64,000 nucleotides of DNA from Thalassospira alkalitolerans. GTDB lineage: Bacteria > Pseudomonadota > Alphaproteobacteria > Rhodospirillales > Thalassospiraceae. Below are positions 8,139 through 18,240 of this stretch, one piece after another. A program made the position numbers and the translations under genes. Where the stretch lies: contig NZ_JFKB01000001.1 in NCBI RefSeq assembly GCF_002115745.1, positions 1 to 64,000 on the forward strand, given 5' to 3'. How positions within the stretch are numbered: the stretch's first letter is position 1; every line of letters begins with the position of its first letter. Under the pieces are notes generated by a model that was not told the DNA's origin, searched no databases, and saw nothing but the letters and a program-made list of their open reading frames with translations.

Positions 8139-10693
8139 GCGGCGTATCCACATCTTTGCCTGAGACAGAGAAACTGTGGTCGATTGCCTGGCGAGTATGT
8201 CGGCGGGAATTGCGCGGCGGCTTTTCAGGGTTTCGGATTTTTCTGGCCTGTCTGGCGCTGGGTGTCGGGTCGATTGCCGCAGTTGGAAACGTTTCGGAAT
8301 CCGTTCTAAGTGCGCTGGCACGCGATGGTCGCGCCCTTTTGGGCGGCGATGTTGAATTACGTCTGGTGCATATTCCCGCCACCAAAGAACAGCGCGACTG
8401 GCTGGGTGAAAATACCGAACGCATCGGCGAACTGGCAACCATGCGCGCCACCGCCTATGGCAACGATCAGCGCCGTTTGGTGGAACTTAAGGCAGTTGAC
8501 GATATCTATCCGCTGTTTGGCGATATGGAACTTCAGGACGCGATCCCGTTTAAGGGCATCCTTGATAAAAAGGATGGTGTCTGGGGCGGGGTATCCGAGG
8601 CAGGCTTGCTGGAACGGTTGCAGATCAAGGTGGGTGATACTTTGCGCCTTGGTGATATCAACATCCAGATCCGGGGCGTAATTGCCACCGAACCCGACAA
8701 GGCGGTTGGCTTTTTCAATTTCGGGCCGCGCCTGATGGTCGCGACGGGGGCGCTTAACGAAACCGGCCTCGTACAACCGGGCAGCCTGATCCATTATCAT
8801 TACGCATTGGATTTGAATGATAATGAAGACCCAAAAGCCTTTCGGGATCGCCTGACGGACCGCTTTGAAGATGCCGGTTGGCGTATTCGCGACGTAACAG
8901 ATGCCAATCCCGGCCTGCGCCGTTTTGTCGAACGACTGACCCTGTTTTTGACCTTGGTCGGGCTTTCCGCCCTTTTGGTCGGTGGGATCGGGGTCGCCAA
9001 TGCGGTGCGCAGCCATATCGAAAGCAAAACATCCGTCATCGCCACCTTGAAATCAATCGGGGCATCGCATGGGCTTGTCCTGCGGATTTACTTTTTGCAA
9101 ATCCTGATGCTGTCGCTTGTCGGAATTGCGATCGGGCTTGTCATCGGCGCGGTTACCCCGGCGATCATCGCGCCGCTTTTGGCAGATCGTTTGCCGATTG
9201 ATGTTACCGTCGGCCCGGCATTGCCATCGCTTTTGATTGCGACAGGATTTGGCATTCTGACCACATTGGTTTTTGCCATGCCGTCGCTTTTACGGGCGCG
9301 TGAAATTCCGGCCGCCCGGTTGTTTCGGGCCAGTGCCGGGTTGATGGGTAACAATGCGATCCGCAAACGCGACCTGCCGTTTATCATTGTGCCGCTGGTG
9401 CTGTTGTTGCTTTTGACGGTTTTAACCGCGACGGATTACAGTATTGCAATTGGCTTTATCATTGGGTCGCTGGCCGCGATTGCGGTTTTCACCGTTGCGG
9501 GCAAGGCAATTGTATCGGTGTCAAAACGGATCAAGGGCGGGCGGAATGCATTTTCACGCCTGGCACTGGCCAACCTGCACCGGCCGGGTGCCAACACGGT
9601 GCCTGTCGCCCTGTCACTTGGTCTTGGGTTAACGCTTTTGGTGACGATATCGGGGATCGAGGGCAATCTTGATCACGAGATCAGCGAGAGCCTGCCGGAA
9701 TCGGCCCCGGCATTCTTTTTCCTGGATATCCGCCCGGACCAGATGGATCAGTTCCGATCCCAACTTCTTGAAAAAGATAATGTTTCGGATATCGAACAAA
9801 CACCGATGTTGCGCGGGCGTGTCACGGCAATTGACGGGGTGGATGCCAATGATGTTGGCCCCGGCGATGACCGGTGGTTCCTGCGCGGGGACCGCGGGTT
9901 GACCTTTGCCGCCAGCCCGCCGCCGGAAACACAGATTGTCCGCGGCCAATGGTGGCCTGCGGATTATGATGACGCCAGCAAGCCACTGGTTTCAATATCG
10001 CGCGATATCGGCGAAGCGTTTGCACTTGAACCGGGCGACACGATTACGGTCAATGTGCTGGGCCGTGACATTACCGCCGAAATTGCCAATTGGCGCGAAA
10101 TCGAATGGCAGAGCCTGCGGATGAATTTCGCGATGGTGTTTTCACCGGGCCTGATCGACAAGGCCCCCTATAGCCTGATTGCGACCGCCCATATGCCGCG
10201 CGACATGGAAGAACCGGTAGATCGCATGATCGGTCTGGATTTCCCCAATGTATCGGCAATCCGGGTGCGTGAAGCGCTTGAAGCGGCCAATGCGATCCTT
10301 GCCGGGATTGGCACCGCCTTAAACGCAACCAGTTCGATTGCGATCATTGCCGGGGTTCTGGTTCTTGCCGGGGCGGTTGCCGCCGGACGGCGCAAGCGGA
10401 TCTATGATGCCGTGGTGCTTAAGACCCTTGGCGCGACACGGGCCAATATCCTTTATGCCTATGGCTTGGAATACGGGATTTTGGGACTGGCGACCGGGGT
10501 GATTGCCGCCTTGGTTGGCAGCCTTGCCGCCTGGTCTGTCCTTGTCCTGATCATGGGAGCCAGTTGGACCTTCCTGCCAATGACGATATTTGGTCCAATC
10601 GCGATTGGCCTGATCGCCACATTATCAGCAGGTTTTATCGGCACATGGCAGGCATTGCGCAGCCCGGCGGCACCGTTGCTGCGTAACGAGTAA
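8135..10693 (+). CDS. ybbP: ABC transporter permease, FtsX/MacB-type (YbbP family)
   Basis: This 852-residue inner-membrane protein has the YbbP architecture: one N-terminal membrane segment near residues 30-50, a large periplasmic region, a first FtsX-type membrane block at about residues 265-410, a central hydrophobic pair, a second periplasmic region, and a final FtsX block at about 720-845. Length is normal for the family. It starts inside the stop codon of ybbA. Together they form a predicted mechanotransmission-type ABC transporter. It converges on an acyl-CoA synthetase gene, and a strong shared hairpin separates them. Confidence 0.9.
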   Translation: MSGVSTSLPETEKLWSIAWRVCRRELRGGFSGFRIFLACLALGVGSIAAVGNVSESVLSALARDGRALLGGDVELRLVHIPATKEQRDWLGENTERIGELATMRATAYGNDQRRLVELKAVDDIYPLFGDMELQDAIPFKGILDKKDGVWGGVSEAGLLERLQIKVGDTLRLGDINIQIRGVIATEPDKAVGFFNFGPRLMVATGALNETGLVQPGSLIHYHYALDLNDNEDPKAFRDRLTDRFEDAGWRIRDVTDANPGLRRFVERLTLFLTLVGLSALLVGGIGVANAVRSHIESKTSVIATLKSIGASHGLVLRIYFLQILMLSLVGIAIGLVIGAVTPAIIAPLLADRLPIDVTVGPALPSLLIATGFGILTTLVFAMPSLLRAREIPAARLFRASAGLMGNNAIRKRDLPFIIVPLVLLLLLTVLTATDYSIAIGFIIGSLAAIAVFTVAGKAIVSVSKRIKGGRNAFSRLALANLHRPGANTVPVALSLGLGLTLLVTISGIEGNLDHEISESLPESAPAFFFLDIRPDQMDQFRSQLLEKDNVSDIEQTPMLRGRVTAIDGVDANDVGPGDDRWFLRGDRGLTFAASPPPETQIVRGQWWPADYDDASKPLVSISRDIGEAFALEPGDTITVNVLGRDITAEIANWREIEWQSLRMNFAMVFSPGLIDKAPYSLIATAHMPRDMEEPVDRMIGLDFPNVSAIRVREALEAANAILAGIGTALNATSSIAIIAGVLVLAGAVAAGRRKRIYDAVVLKTLGATRANILYAYGLEYGILGLATGVIAALVGSLAAWSVLVLIMGASWTFLPMTIFGPIAIGLIATLSAGFIGTWQALRSPAAPLLRNE

Positions 10694-10722
10694 GCCAAAA
10701 ACCAAACCGCATATCCATCACA

Positions 10723-10765
10723 CCAAAGGGGCCGGTCACGATGTACCGGCCCCTTTGGCTTTTCA
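10723..10765. terminator. Bidirectional hairpin between ybbP and the acyl-CoA synthetase gene
   Basis: A 14-bp perfect stem (10723-10736 with 10745-10758, arms CCAAAGGGGCCGGT and its complement) with an 8-nt loop is followed by TTTT-rich sequence. It lies between two convergent genes and can serve both. Confidence 0.85.
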
Positions 10766-10792
10766 TTTCATTTCGATTTGCGTTTAACCCGA

Positions 10793-12409
10793 TCAAGCAA
10801 TATCGCGCAACGCCCGGCGGACGACCTTGCCCGTCGTGGTCATCGGCAATTGTTCCATAAAGGCGATTTCGCGCGGGTATTCATGCGCGGCCAATCGGGT
10901 TTTGACGAAATTGCGAATTTCGGCTTCAAGTTCCGGGCTTTGGGCAAAGCCATCAACCAACACAATAAACGCCTTAACGATCTGGCCGCGCTGTTCATCG
11001 GGTTTGCCGATCACACCGGCCATGCGCACGGCAGGATGGCCGATCAGGCAGTCTTCGATTTCGCCCGGGCCGATGCGATAGCCCGCCGAACTGATCAGAT
11101 CGTCATCGCGCCCGACAAAGCGGATATAGCCGTCTTCGTCAAATTGACCGATATCACCCGTCAAAAGCCATTCCCCAATGTATTTATCGCGCGTCGCATC
11201 CGGGTTGCGCCAATATTCAAGGAACATCACCGGATCGGGGGCTTTAACCGCGATCTTGCCCATTTCACCAATGGGTAAAACATTGCCATGAATGTCGATG
11301 ACCGCCACATTGTGACCTGGCACCGGACGGCCCATCACTCCGGGCTTGGGCGCCATGATTGACTGGCAGGAACTGACGATCATATTGCATTCGGTCTGAC
11401 CATAGAATTCGTTGATCGTCACGCCAAACACCCGACGCCCCCAATCAAGCAATTCCGCACCCAATGTTTCACCGCCACTTGCAATAGAACGAATATTACA
11501 CTTGAACTTTGCCGCCACATCATCACCAGCAGCACGCATCATTTTTAACGCGGTTGGCGGCAGAAAGGTATTGCGCACGCCATATTCGGCAATCAGTTCA
11601 AAGGCAGCCTCGGCGCTGAATTTTTCAAACCGATGTGCCACAACCGGCTTGCCGTGATGCCAAGCGGGCAACAACACATCCAGTAACCCGCCAATCCACG
11701 CCCAATCGGCCGGGGTCCACATAACATCGCCGTCTTGCGGAAAGAAATCATGTGACATTTCAACACCGGGCAAATGACCCAACAACACCCGATGGGCATG
11801 CAGCGCCCCCTTGGGCTGGCCGGTGGTGCCCGAGGTATAAATAATCAAAGCTGGTTCATCAGCCCGGGTTTTAACCGGTTCGAATTCATCCGATGCCTCG
11901 GCCGAAAGCGCCTTGAAGTCAAAACAGCCATCGGGGGCACCATCAATAACATAGACGTATTCAAGGGCCGGCAACAGATCGCGGATTTCGGCGATCTTGC
12001 GTGCCCCTTCCTGATCGGTGACCAGCGCCTTGGCGGCACAATTGCCCAGACGATATTCAAGTGCTTCAACCCCGAACAGGGTGAAAAGCGGCACGGCAAT
12101 GCCACCCATTTTATAAGTTGCGATATGGGCGACTGCGGTTTCGGGGCTTTGTGGCAACAGAATGCCCACCCGATCCCCGCGCCGGATGCCATGACGGCGC
12201 ATGACATTGGCAAAACGGTTCGACAGACGTTTAAGCTGTGCAAAGCTGTAATCGCGTCTGGACCCATCGCGCCTGCGATACATCAGCGCCAGACGATCTG
12301 GATCGTCGGCCCATTTGTCGCAAACATCGACACCAATATTGAAATAATCGGGCACGTCCCAGACAAAGTCCGAACGCACCGTCGCGTAATCGTTACGACC
12401 GGCCAGCAT
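10793..12409 (-). CDS. AMP-forming acyl-CoA synthetase
   Basis: This 538-residue member of the ANL superfamily activates a carboxylic acid as an acyl-AMP and transfers it to CoA. The P-loop Y-T-S-G-T-T-G-Q-P-K-G, the core motif N-E-F-Y-G-Q-T-E, the hinge G-R-D-D-D-L-I-S-S-A-G-Y-R-I-G and the C-terminal catalytic lysine in T-T-T-G-K-V-V-R-R are all present. It is shorter than acetyl-CoA synthetase and resembles medium-chain or branched acyl-CoA synthetases; the substrate cannot be fixed. A GGGAGG ribosome-binding site precedes the ATG. It stands alone, convergent with ybbP. Confidence 0.9.
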   Translation of the reverse strand: MLAGRNDYATVRSDFVWDVPDYFNIGVDVCDKWADDPDRLALMYRRRDGSRRDYSFAQLKRLSNRFANVMRRHGIRRGDRVGILLPQSPETAVAHIATYKMGGIAVPLFTLFGVEALEYRLGNCAAKALVTDQEGARKIAEIRDLLPALEYVYVIDGAPDGCFDFKALSAEASDEFEPVKTRADEPALIIYTSGTTGQPKGALHAHRVLLGHLPGVEMSHDFFPQDGDVMWTPADWAWIGGLLDVLLPAWHHGKPVVAHRFEKFSAEAAFELIAEYGVRNTFLPPTALKMMRAAGDDVAAKFKCNIRSIASGGETLGAELLDWGRRVFGVTINEFYGQTECNMIVSSCQSIMAPKPGVMGRPVPGHNVAVIDIHGNVLPIGEMGKIAVKAPDPVMFLEYWRNPDATRDKYIGEWLLTGDIGQFDEDGYIRFVGRDDDLISSAGYRIGPGEIEDCLIGHPAVRMAGVIGKPDEQRGQIVKAFIVLVDGFAQSPELEAEIRNFVKTRLAAHEYPREIAFMEQLPMTTTGKVVRRALRDIA

Positions 12410-12572
12410 GTATCCTCCCTGTATCCGCGACGTCTTTTTTGATTTTTAAGTTCTCGACGTTTTGGTTGGCGACATGCTAGTGCGTCCGCAGGACAATTGG
12501 AAGTTTTGTGTTCGTGACAATCGGGGCTTTTTGCCGGATTTTCCGCTGTTTCATGCAGCACAAAACCGGGCC

Positions 12573-14174
12573 CTAACGATCAGGATCAAGCAGGAAGGTG
12601 AAATTGGCGGGCTGGCCCGCATCCGTAAAGGCCGCCGCATGGCAGCCAAGGCAGGTGCCATCATCCTGATGCTGGATAAAGCTTTCAAGCGCGACATTGG
12701 TCAAAAAACGCGGTACTTCGCCCACGCCGAACGGCACACCACCGCCATTGCCGATCCATTGGGTCCCCAACAAAAAGTAGTTTTGCCAGACACTGCCGCC
12801 AAGTTTGCGTTGCCAGACAAAGTTTGCTTCGGCAGTTCCGGAAAACAATCGCCAGCACCGGACGATATCGGGGGCTGTTACCCGATTACCATTCCGATCA
12901 CGGGCATAGGGCGCATGATCGGACCAACGCAGATCGGCATTAACGACCCGGTTGGCCACACGATTGTCCCTCAACCGCGCCCCTTTGCCGTGATGATAAA
13001 AAACATAGTCGCGATCCACCGTATCAGGCGCCAAACAGCCATCGGGGAACAAATCAGTGGCGACGATGCTGTTGGGACGGCGTGCATTCGATGCCAATGG
13101 GGCATTATCGATATGTTCGAAACTGGACCATATCCAGCGGTCGCCATTGCCGCTTTTGACCCGTTGAACCATGTGCAGCCCCACCAGCCCAACGGTGACA
13201 TCCAGACATTTTGCCGCCCCATCAACCGCATCCTTTGACGCAATCGCAATCCGGGCCGGGCGCGTATAATAACGATCCAGATCAGTAGACTGGCCAGAAG
13301 CGCCCGAATTTACCGCGTTTTGGGGCTCCGCCATGATCCGCCAGGCAAATTTGATCATTTGGGCGCCGGGCTTGAACCATGTTTTATCGCTGGCCAGAAG
13401 GCCGGAATTATCGGCTACGACAGCGGCCGAAGGCCCGGCCGACAGCGTCATCATCGGGAATTCGACCCTGCGTCCGCTTTGCGCAAAGGCCATCCGGCCC
13501 GCCGCCGTTTCAAGATTGTTCCAGCGGATATAATCCGCCGTAACATTATTCACCCGCGTGTCATACAGGATGAAATTCCCCGCCTGATCGATCAGGACAT
13601 CGCCCGATGATTGCACAAAGGCCGATAACAACAGGCTGCCTTGCGGCAAATCCGCGCGGCACCCGGCATCAGCATCATTAATGCGGGCAAGGCCGGAAAA
13701 CACATCGCGTTTGCCGGGGTAACTTTCCCACGGGGCCCGCCCGGCATCGGGGTATTTATAACCGGCCAAAATCGGTTGCCCGGCCCCGTCATGGGGCCAG
13801 ACCAGCGATATCAGTGATTGCCATGAAAACCGGTCAAACGGGCGCTGGGCCTCGTAAGCGACAAAACGATAAATGAAATTGGCATCAAATTCCGGCACAT
13901 CGACCGGGGCGGCTGCGCATAACCCGCCAAGACCCGCCGTCGCACAAAACTCATCATCGGGGTAAACTGCATCGAAAATCGGGACTTCATTGCCCCTTTT
14001 CGACGCAACAAAATTCGGGTTTTGCGCCCATACCGCCAAAGAAATCGCACAAAGGGCTGCCAGAAACACAACAACGCCAACCACCCGCGCAAGGACACAC
14101 CGCCAGACCGCCCGGTACGATGCCGGTGCAAACGGATTTGGTATCGGATTGTTATCCAAAACGTTTTGGCCCAT
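12573..14174 (-). CDS. Exported protein with a single C-terminal haem-binding CxxCH motif
   Basis: This 533-residue protein has a hydrophobic segment at about residues 25-50 ending A-V-W-A-Q, a likely signal peptide or membrane anchor. It is rich in Trp, Asp and Arg, and carries one cytochrome-type motif C508-L-G-C-H512 only 22 residues from the C-terminus. CxxCH indicates covalent haem attachment in the periplasm, but I see no other cytochrome c domain features and cannot name a family. Further Cys residues in the N-terminal half (E-F-C-A-T-A-G-L-G-G-L-C) could form a disulfide. It appears monocistronic. The function is unknown; an electron-transfer or haem-sensing role is inference. Confidence 0.65.
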   Translation of the reverse strand: MGQNVLDNNPIPNPFAPASYRAVWRCVLARVVGVVVFLAALCAISLAVWAQNPNFVASKRGNEVPIFDAVYPDDEFCATAGLGGLCAAAPVDVPEFDANFIYRFVAYEAQRPFDRFSWQSLISLVWPHDGAGQPILAGYKYPDAGRAPWESYPGKRDVFSGLARINDADAGCRADLPQGSLLLSAFVQSSGDVLIDQAGNFILYDTRVNNVTADYIRWNNLETAAGRMAFAQSGRRVEFPMMTLSAGPSAAVVADNSGLLASDKTWFKPGAQMIKFAWRIMAEPQNAVNSGASGQSTDLDRYYTRPARIAIASKDAVDGAAKCLDVTVGLVGLHMVQRVKSGNGDRWIWSSFEHIDNAPLASNARRPNSIVATDLFPDGCLAPDTVDRDYVFYHHGKGARLRDNRVANRVVNADLRWSDHAPYARDRNGNRVTAPDIVRCWRLFSGTAEANFVWQRKLGGSVWQNYFLLGTQWIGNGGGVPFGVGEVPRFLTNVALESFIQHQDDGTCLGCHAAAFTDAGQPANFTFLLDPDR

Positions 14175-14415
14175 TTCCGGTCATTCCCCGGTGAAACCGT
14201 ATCATTGCATGCGGTTCATAGACTGTATTTGGCCATTATAGTGTCAAACACCGCGAAAGTCGTGGCCACACAACAGTGAACAAGATCACAACATTGTCAG
14301 CTCCGCTTGCGGCATAATCAGCCAAACCGTTGCTTTTCACGGAAATCCTGCCATATTTTCATCATTGCAGAGTTCTATGTGGATTCTGCTCGTAATGGAT
14401 CAAAGAGGGATTTCA

Positions 14416-15135
14416 ATGGCTTTTGAAACGCGTCAACGCGGCTTTGACGTCTCGGTTGGCCGGTCGGCAGCCGAGATCGATGCAGGTCTCCGCGCCTATA
14501 TGCTGCGTGTCTACAACTATATGGCATCCGCACTTGCCCTGACCGGGATCGTCGCGATGGCTGTGTCGACCAGCCCTGCCCTGATGAATGCGATCTTTGG
14601 CTCCGGTTTGAGCTGGATTGTCATGCTTGCGCCGATCGGGGTTGTTCTGTTCCTGAGTGTCCGCATCCACAAAATGAGCTTTGGCGCTGCCCAGACCACT
14701 TTCTGGATTTATGCCGGGCTGATGGGGCTGTCGCTATCGTCGATCTTCCTTGTTTACACAGGTGAAAGCATCGCCCGGACCTTCTTCATCACCGCAGGCA
14801 CCTTTGCCTCTATGAGCCTTTATGGCTATACGACGAAGAAAGACCTGTCGGGCTGGGGAAGCTTCCTGTTCATGGGCCTGATCGGGATCATCCTGGCCAG
14901 TGTTGTGAACATCTTCCTGGGCAGTTCGATGCTTCAGTTCGTGATCTCGGCTGCGGGCGTTCTGATCTTTACCGGTCTGACCGCCTATGACACCCAGCGG
15001 ATCAAAGAAAGCTATCACGCACATGATGATCAGGCGACTGCAGGCAAAAAGGCCATCTTTGGCGCCCTGCAGCTTTACCTTGATTTCGTGAACCTGTTCG
15101 TGATGCTGCTTCAGTTCTTTGGCAATCGCGAATAG
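14416..15135 (+). CDS. Bax inhibitor-1 / YccA family membrane protein
   Basis: This 239-residue inner-membrane protein has seven hydrophobic segments starting near residue 33, the usual count for BI-1 (TMBIM) proteins. The C-terminal part reads T-A-Y-D-T-Q-R-I-K and ends in a hydrophobic helix, with the conserved D-x-x-N-L-F-x-x-L-L-Q-F-F-G motif. Bacterial members are linked to calcium leak and, for YccA, to inhibition of FtsH. I chose the ATG at 14416 because AGAGGGA lies 5 bp before it; an upstream start at 14365 has no support. A strong terminator follows. Confidence 0.9.
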   Translation: MAFETRQRGFDVSVGRSAAEIDAGLRAYMLRVYNYMASALALTGIVAMAVSTSPALMNAIFGSGLSWIVMLAPIGVVLFLSVRIHKMSFGAAQTTFWIYAGLMGLSLSSIFLVYTGESIARTFFITAGTFASMSLYGYTTKKDLSGWGSFLFMGLIGIILASVVNIFLGSSMLQFVISAAGVLIFTGLTAYDTQRIKESYHAHDDQATAGKKAIFGALQLYLDFVNLFVMLLQFFGNRE

Positions 15136-15160
15136 AACCGAACCTGACAATCGCAATCAT

Positions 15161-15195
15161 AAAACCCCGCATCCGAAAGGCTGCGGGGTTTTATT
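15161..15195 (+). terminator. Intrinsic terminator after the Bax-inhibitor-1 gene
   Basis: An AAAACCCCGC / GCGGGGTTTT stem (15161-15170 with 15183-15192) is followed by ATTTTGG. It sits 25 bp after the stop of the plus-strand gene and before the end of a convergent gene. Confidence 0.85.
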
Positions 15196-15250
15196 TTGGT
15201 TTGTCGTTCAGGTAATCTTTTGCTGGCATCCAGGGTCAGGACCGAGCCGA

Positions 15251-16828
15251 TTACGACGCTTTGGCTTCACTCGCACCGCCGGTTGCATCAATGATCGACT
15301 GACGCTGTTCAAGCTGATGCATTATGTTTTCCGACCGGGTATAGCTGCTTGATGCGGCGCGTGCAGCACCGCGTGCCCCGGCCTCGTCAAAGGCGTCATA
15401 GGCCTGCGAGAAATTCATCCGCGCCTGCCCGATCAGTTTGATGTCCTTGTCACTGGCACCGACGGAAAACTGAACACTACCCAAGGCAAACATCGCACGG
15501 CCCCACAAATAGGGATTATCGCGTCTGCTGCAGACCTTAAGTGCTGCCTGAAAGACAGGAATAACCTGTTCGGACGGGATGCTAATACCGCTGATTGTCG
15601 AATGGGCAACGACGGTTTCCGCCAAACCATAAGCCGTTTGAGCATATAAAACCGTATGAGCGCGTGAATTAATCAAGGCCAGTGCCCGACGGCAATGGCC
15701 ATTGGCGGCTTCAACCGTTTCGATATCATCAATTTCCTTGGCGTGGATCATCATCGCTTCGCCAAGTTTGGCAATGGCCACCGCACGCGACACCGGGGTT
15801 CCGGCCATCAGTTCAAACCGACGTTCCAAAAGCTTCCAGATGCCAATCGCTTCCTTGGCCGACCCCGCATTCATGTTGCTGATCATTGACCAGTTTAAAA
15901 GCGTGCCATACAGGGCAAGGATTGCTGATTTTTCCGGATCGATCAGTGCAAGATCGGCAACATTGCGCAACAGGTCTTCGATCTTTGTCACAGTTCCTGT
16001 TGCTTGCGGAAGGGCGGCCCGCTGATTGAGCAACCCGGTTGCTTTCTGTTCCGGTTTTGCTTCTTTGGGCTGTTCACCGATCTTCTTTAGGATATTGCGC
16101 ACGATGGGCTTAAGCACCCGGATCGCCGTGACGCAATAACTGCGTTCACCGGTTTCAGCCAGCATGACCACGCCAAGGGCATAGGCGGTTGCAACGCCCT
16201 GCCCGACATCAGTAAAATACTCGCCGTTTTTAATCCGTTCCTGAAAATCTTCAACATGCGAAACCAGTTGTGCGATCTGAAGCGCGCGACGGTCATGACC
16301 GCGCGCCTGTGACAACATTTCACATACCAACAGCACACGCATGGCCGCCGCTGTATCCTTATGCTGTGGCTGGCGGAAACTGTGAACCAGCGGCATCAGC
16401 AATTCGTAAAGCGGTGAATTCAGGGTGTCGTTGATGAAATGCACATCAAGCAACCTGGCTTCGGCATTATTCCGGCCCCAGAATACCGCCGAGGCATCCT
16501 GACGCCGCGCTTGGTTCAACGCACCGGAATTGGCTTCGCGTATCCCCAAAAATGGATCCGCGACATCGGCATTGACCACAATATGGCGATCAAGGGCAAC
16601 CGCTGCGGTTTCAGGAATGTCAGAAAGAACTTTTTGCAGCCACTGCCCAAACGGATCAAGGGCGGCGGTGCCCGACGGGTCATTGGCCGCGAAAGGTGCG
16701 ATGGCATACAGGCAAATGTTTTCCGGCTTCGCCAGACCTTTTATTGGCAAGGAATCGTCGTCAACCGTTTCACCGGCTACAAACATGGACTTGAAAACAA
16801 GCCCGACCATCGACCAGAAATCAGCCAT
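15251..16828 (-). CDS. Hypothetical helical-repeat (TPR/HEAT-like) protein
   Basis: This 525-residue protein is predicted from composition to be mostly helical, with many Ala/Leu-rich segments of about 35-40 residues, like tetratricopeptide or HEAT-type scaffolds. The N-terminal 15 residues are hydrophobic (F-W-S-M-V-G-L-V-F) but short. A low-complexity Lys/Glu/Pro/Gln linker near residues 255-270 divides it into two halves. No catalytic motif was seen. An AGGGGG ribosome-binding site supports the start. It lies alone between convergent and same-strand neighbours. A protein-interaction role is inferred from the fold only. Confidence 0.6.
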   Translation of the reverse strand: MADFWSMVGLVFKSMFVAGETVDDDSLPIKGLAKPENICLYAIAPFAANDPSGTAALDPFGQWLQKVLSDIPETAAVALDRHIVVNADVADPFLGIREANSGALNQARRQDASAVFWGRNNAEARLLDVHFINDTLNSPLYELLMPLVHSFRQPQHKDTAAAMRVLLVCEMLSQARGHDRRALQIAQLVSHVEDFQERIKNGEYFTDVGQGVATAYALGVVMLAETGERSYCVTAIRVLKPIVRNILKKIGEQPKEAKPEQKATGLLNQRAALPQATGTVTKIEDLLRNVADLALIDPEKSAILALYGTLLNWSMISNMNAGSAKEAIGIWKLLERRFELMAGTPVSRAVAIAKLGEAMMIHAKEIDDIETVEAANGHCRRALALINSRAHTVLYAQTAYGLAETVVAHSTISGISIPSEQVIPVFQAALKVCSRRDNPYLWGRAMFALGSVQFSVGASDKDIKLIGQARMNFSQAYDAFDEAGARGAARAASSSYTRSENIMHQLEQRQSIIDATGGASEAKAS

Positions 16829-17109
16829 TCGCCCCCTGCCAACAATCCTTTTTGGTTATCCCAAGCGTATGGTCAGGGTCGAAAGAGAGGCTTGGATAAC
16901 GGTCTTATCTTCTCTCGCGTGACAGATGGCGTCAATGATACGACTCGCCATACAAAACCATACATAAGGATAATCTTGATCATCCTGATGCCGAAAAAAT
17001 CACTTGTTTTCAATGATTTCGCGATTGCCGTCAGGTTTTATGAACCTTTTTATCAACCTGCTTCATGGCCCGTGCCGTGATCAGGTTGATGCCCGGCTTT
17101 ACGCCCTAG

Positions 17110-18057
17110 CTAGTTCCACGGCCTGCGACGCATCCGGCGGGGCCCGGATGAACGGGGCGGCTTTGCTGGGTTCATCGGGGCATCCCCCGTTTGATATCCC
17201 ACTGGCTGTTTTGCCATCGCATGCAATTTGGCAATCCGATTGCCCATATCAGGATGAGTCGAAAACAGGCTGTCCACGCCTTTGCCCGATAGTGGATTGG
17301 CAATGTACATATGGGCCATCGCCGGATTGCGTTCGGCATCCATATTGGGGATCGTACGAACGCCTTTATCGAGCTTGCCAAGTGCGGATGCCAGCCACAT
17401 CGGATGACCGCAGATTTCAGCCCCGATTTTGTCGGCTTCGTATTCGCGGGTCCGCGAAATCGCCATCTGCACCAGCATCGCGCCTAGCGGGGCCAGAATA
17501 GCGACCAATATCATCCCCAAACCGCCCAGCGGATTGTTATTGTCATTGCGATGACCGCCAAATATGCCGGCAAACATCGCAAAGTTGGCCAGGGCCGAAA
17601 TCGCCCCGGCAATGGTCGCGGTAATCGTCATGGTCAGCGTATCACGATTTCTGACATGGGCCAGCTCATGGGCCATCACCCCGGCAATTTCCGAACGATC
17701 CAGCAATTGCAACAATCCGGTGGTCGCCGCCACCGCCGCATTTTCCGGATTGCGCCCAGTGGCAAAGGCATTGGGTTGGGGGTTTTCGACCACATAAACA
17801 CGCGGCATCGGAAGCCCGGCATTTTGCGCCAGTTCACGCACAATCGATACCAATTCAGGCGCGGTGCGATCATCGACCTGACGCGCACCGCGCATACGCA
17901 GCAACATCGCATCCGCATTCCAATAGGCAAACACATTCATCGCCGCCGCAAACAGCAACGCGATGATCATGCCCTGTTGGCCACCAATCATCATCCCGAC
18001 CACGCCAAACAGCGCGGTCAGCCCCGCCAGCAACAAACCTGTACGCACGTAATTCAT
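17110..18057 (-). CDS. htpX: Zinc metalloprotease HtpX
   Basis: This 315-residue inner-membrane M48 protease degrades misfolded membrane proteins. The zinc motif is H130-E131-L-A-H134, and two hydrophobic segments at residues 1-50 precede it with another pair after it, as usual. I chose the ATG at 18057 because the family starts M-N-Y-x-R-T. The frame is open up to 18162, but the added residues do not match the family, and an AGGA sequence lies 9 bp before the chosen start. The C-terminus is long and basic with Pro/Arg repeats. Confidence 0.9.
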   Translation of the reverse strand: MNYVRTGLLLAGLTALFGVVGMMIGGQQGMIIALLFAAAMNVFAYWNADAMLLRMRGARQVDDRTAPELVSIVRELAQNAGLPMPRVYVVENPQPNAFATGRNPENAAVAATTGLLQLLDRSEIAGVMAHELAHVRNRDTLTMTITATIAGAISALANFAMFAGIFGGHRNDNNNPLGGLGMILVAILAPLGAMLVQMAISRTREYEADKIGAEICGHPMWLASALGKLDKGVRTIPNMDAERNPAMAHMYIANPLSGKGVDSLFSTHPDMGNRIAKLHAMAKQPVGYQTGDAPMNPAKPPRSSGPRRMRRRPWN

Positions 18058-18240
18058 CGTCATCACGTCCTTAGACAACCCTAGCCAAAGCATACGCCTC
18101 AAAAGATAGATCGAACGGGCATAAAAGCAATTCCCATCGGCCAAGATAGCAACGTTGATCACAGCTGAAATGACAAAACGTCAGACTTTACACGGGCAAA
18201 AGTCCGGCAGCTTAGTCATGATCAAAAGGAAGAAATCAAG

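Noticed and set aside
7356..10693. The ybbA-ybbP transporter as the lanthipeptide exporter
   Set aside because: It is more than 30 kb away, lacks a C39 domain, and sits in its conserved place beside tesA.
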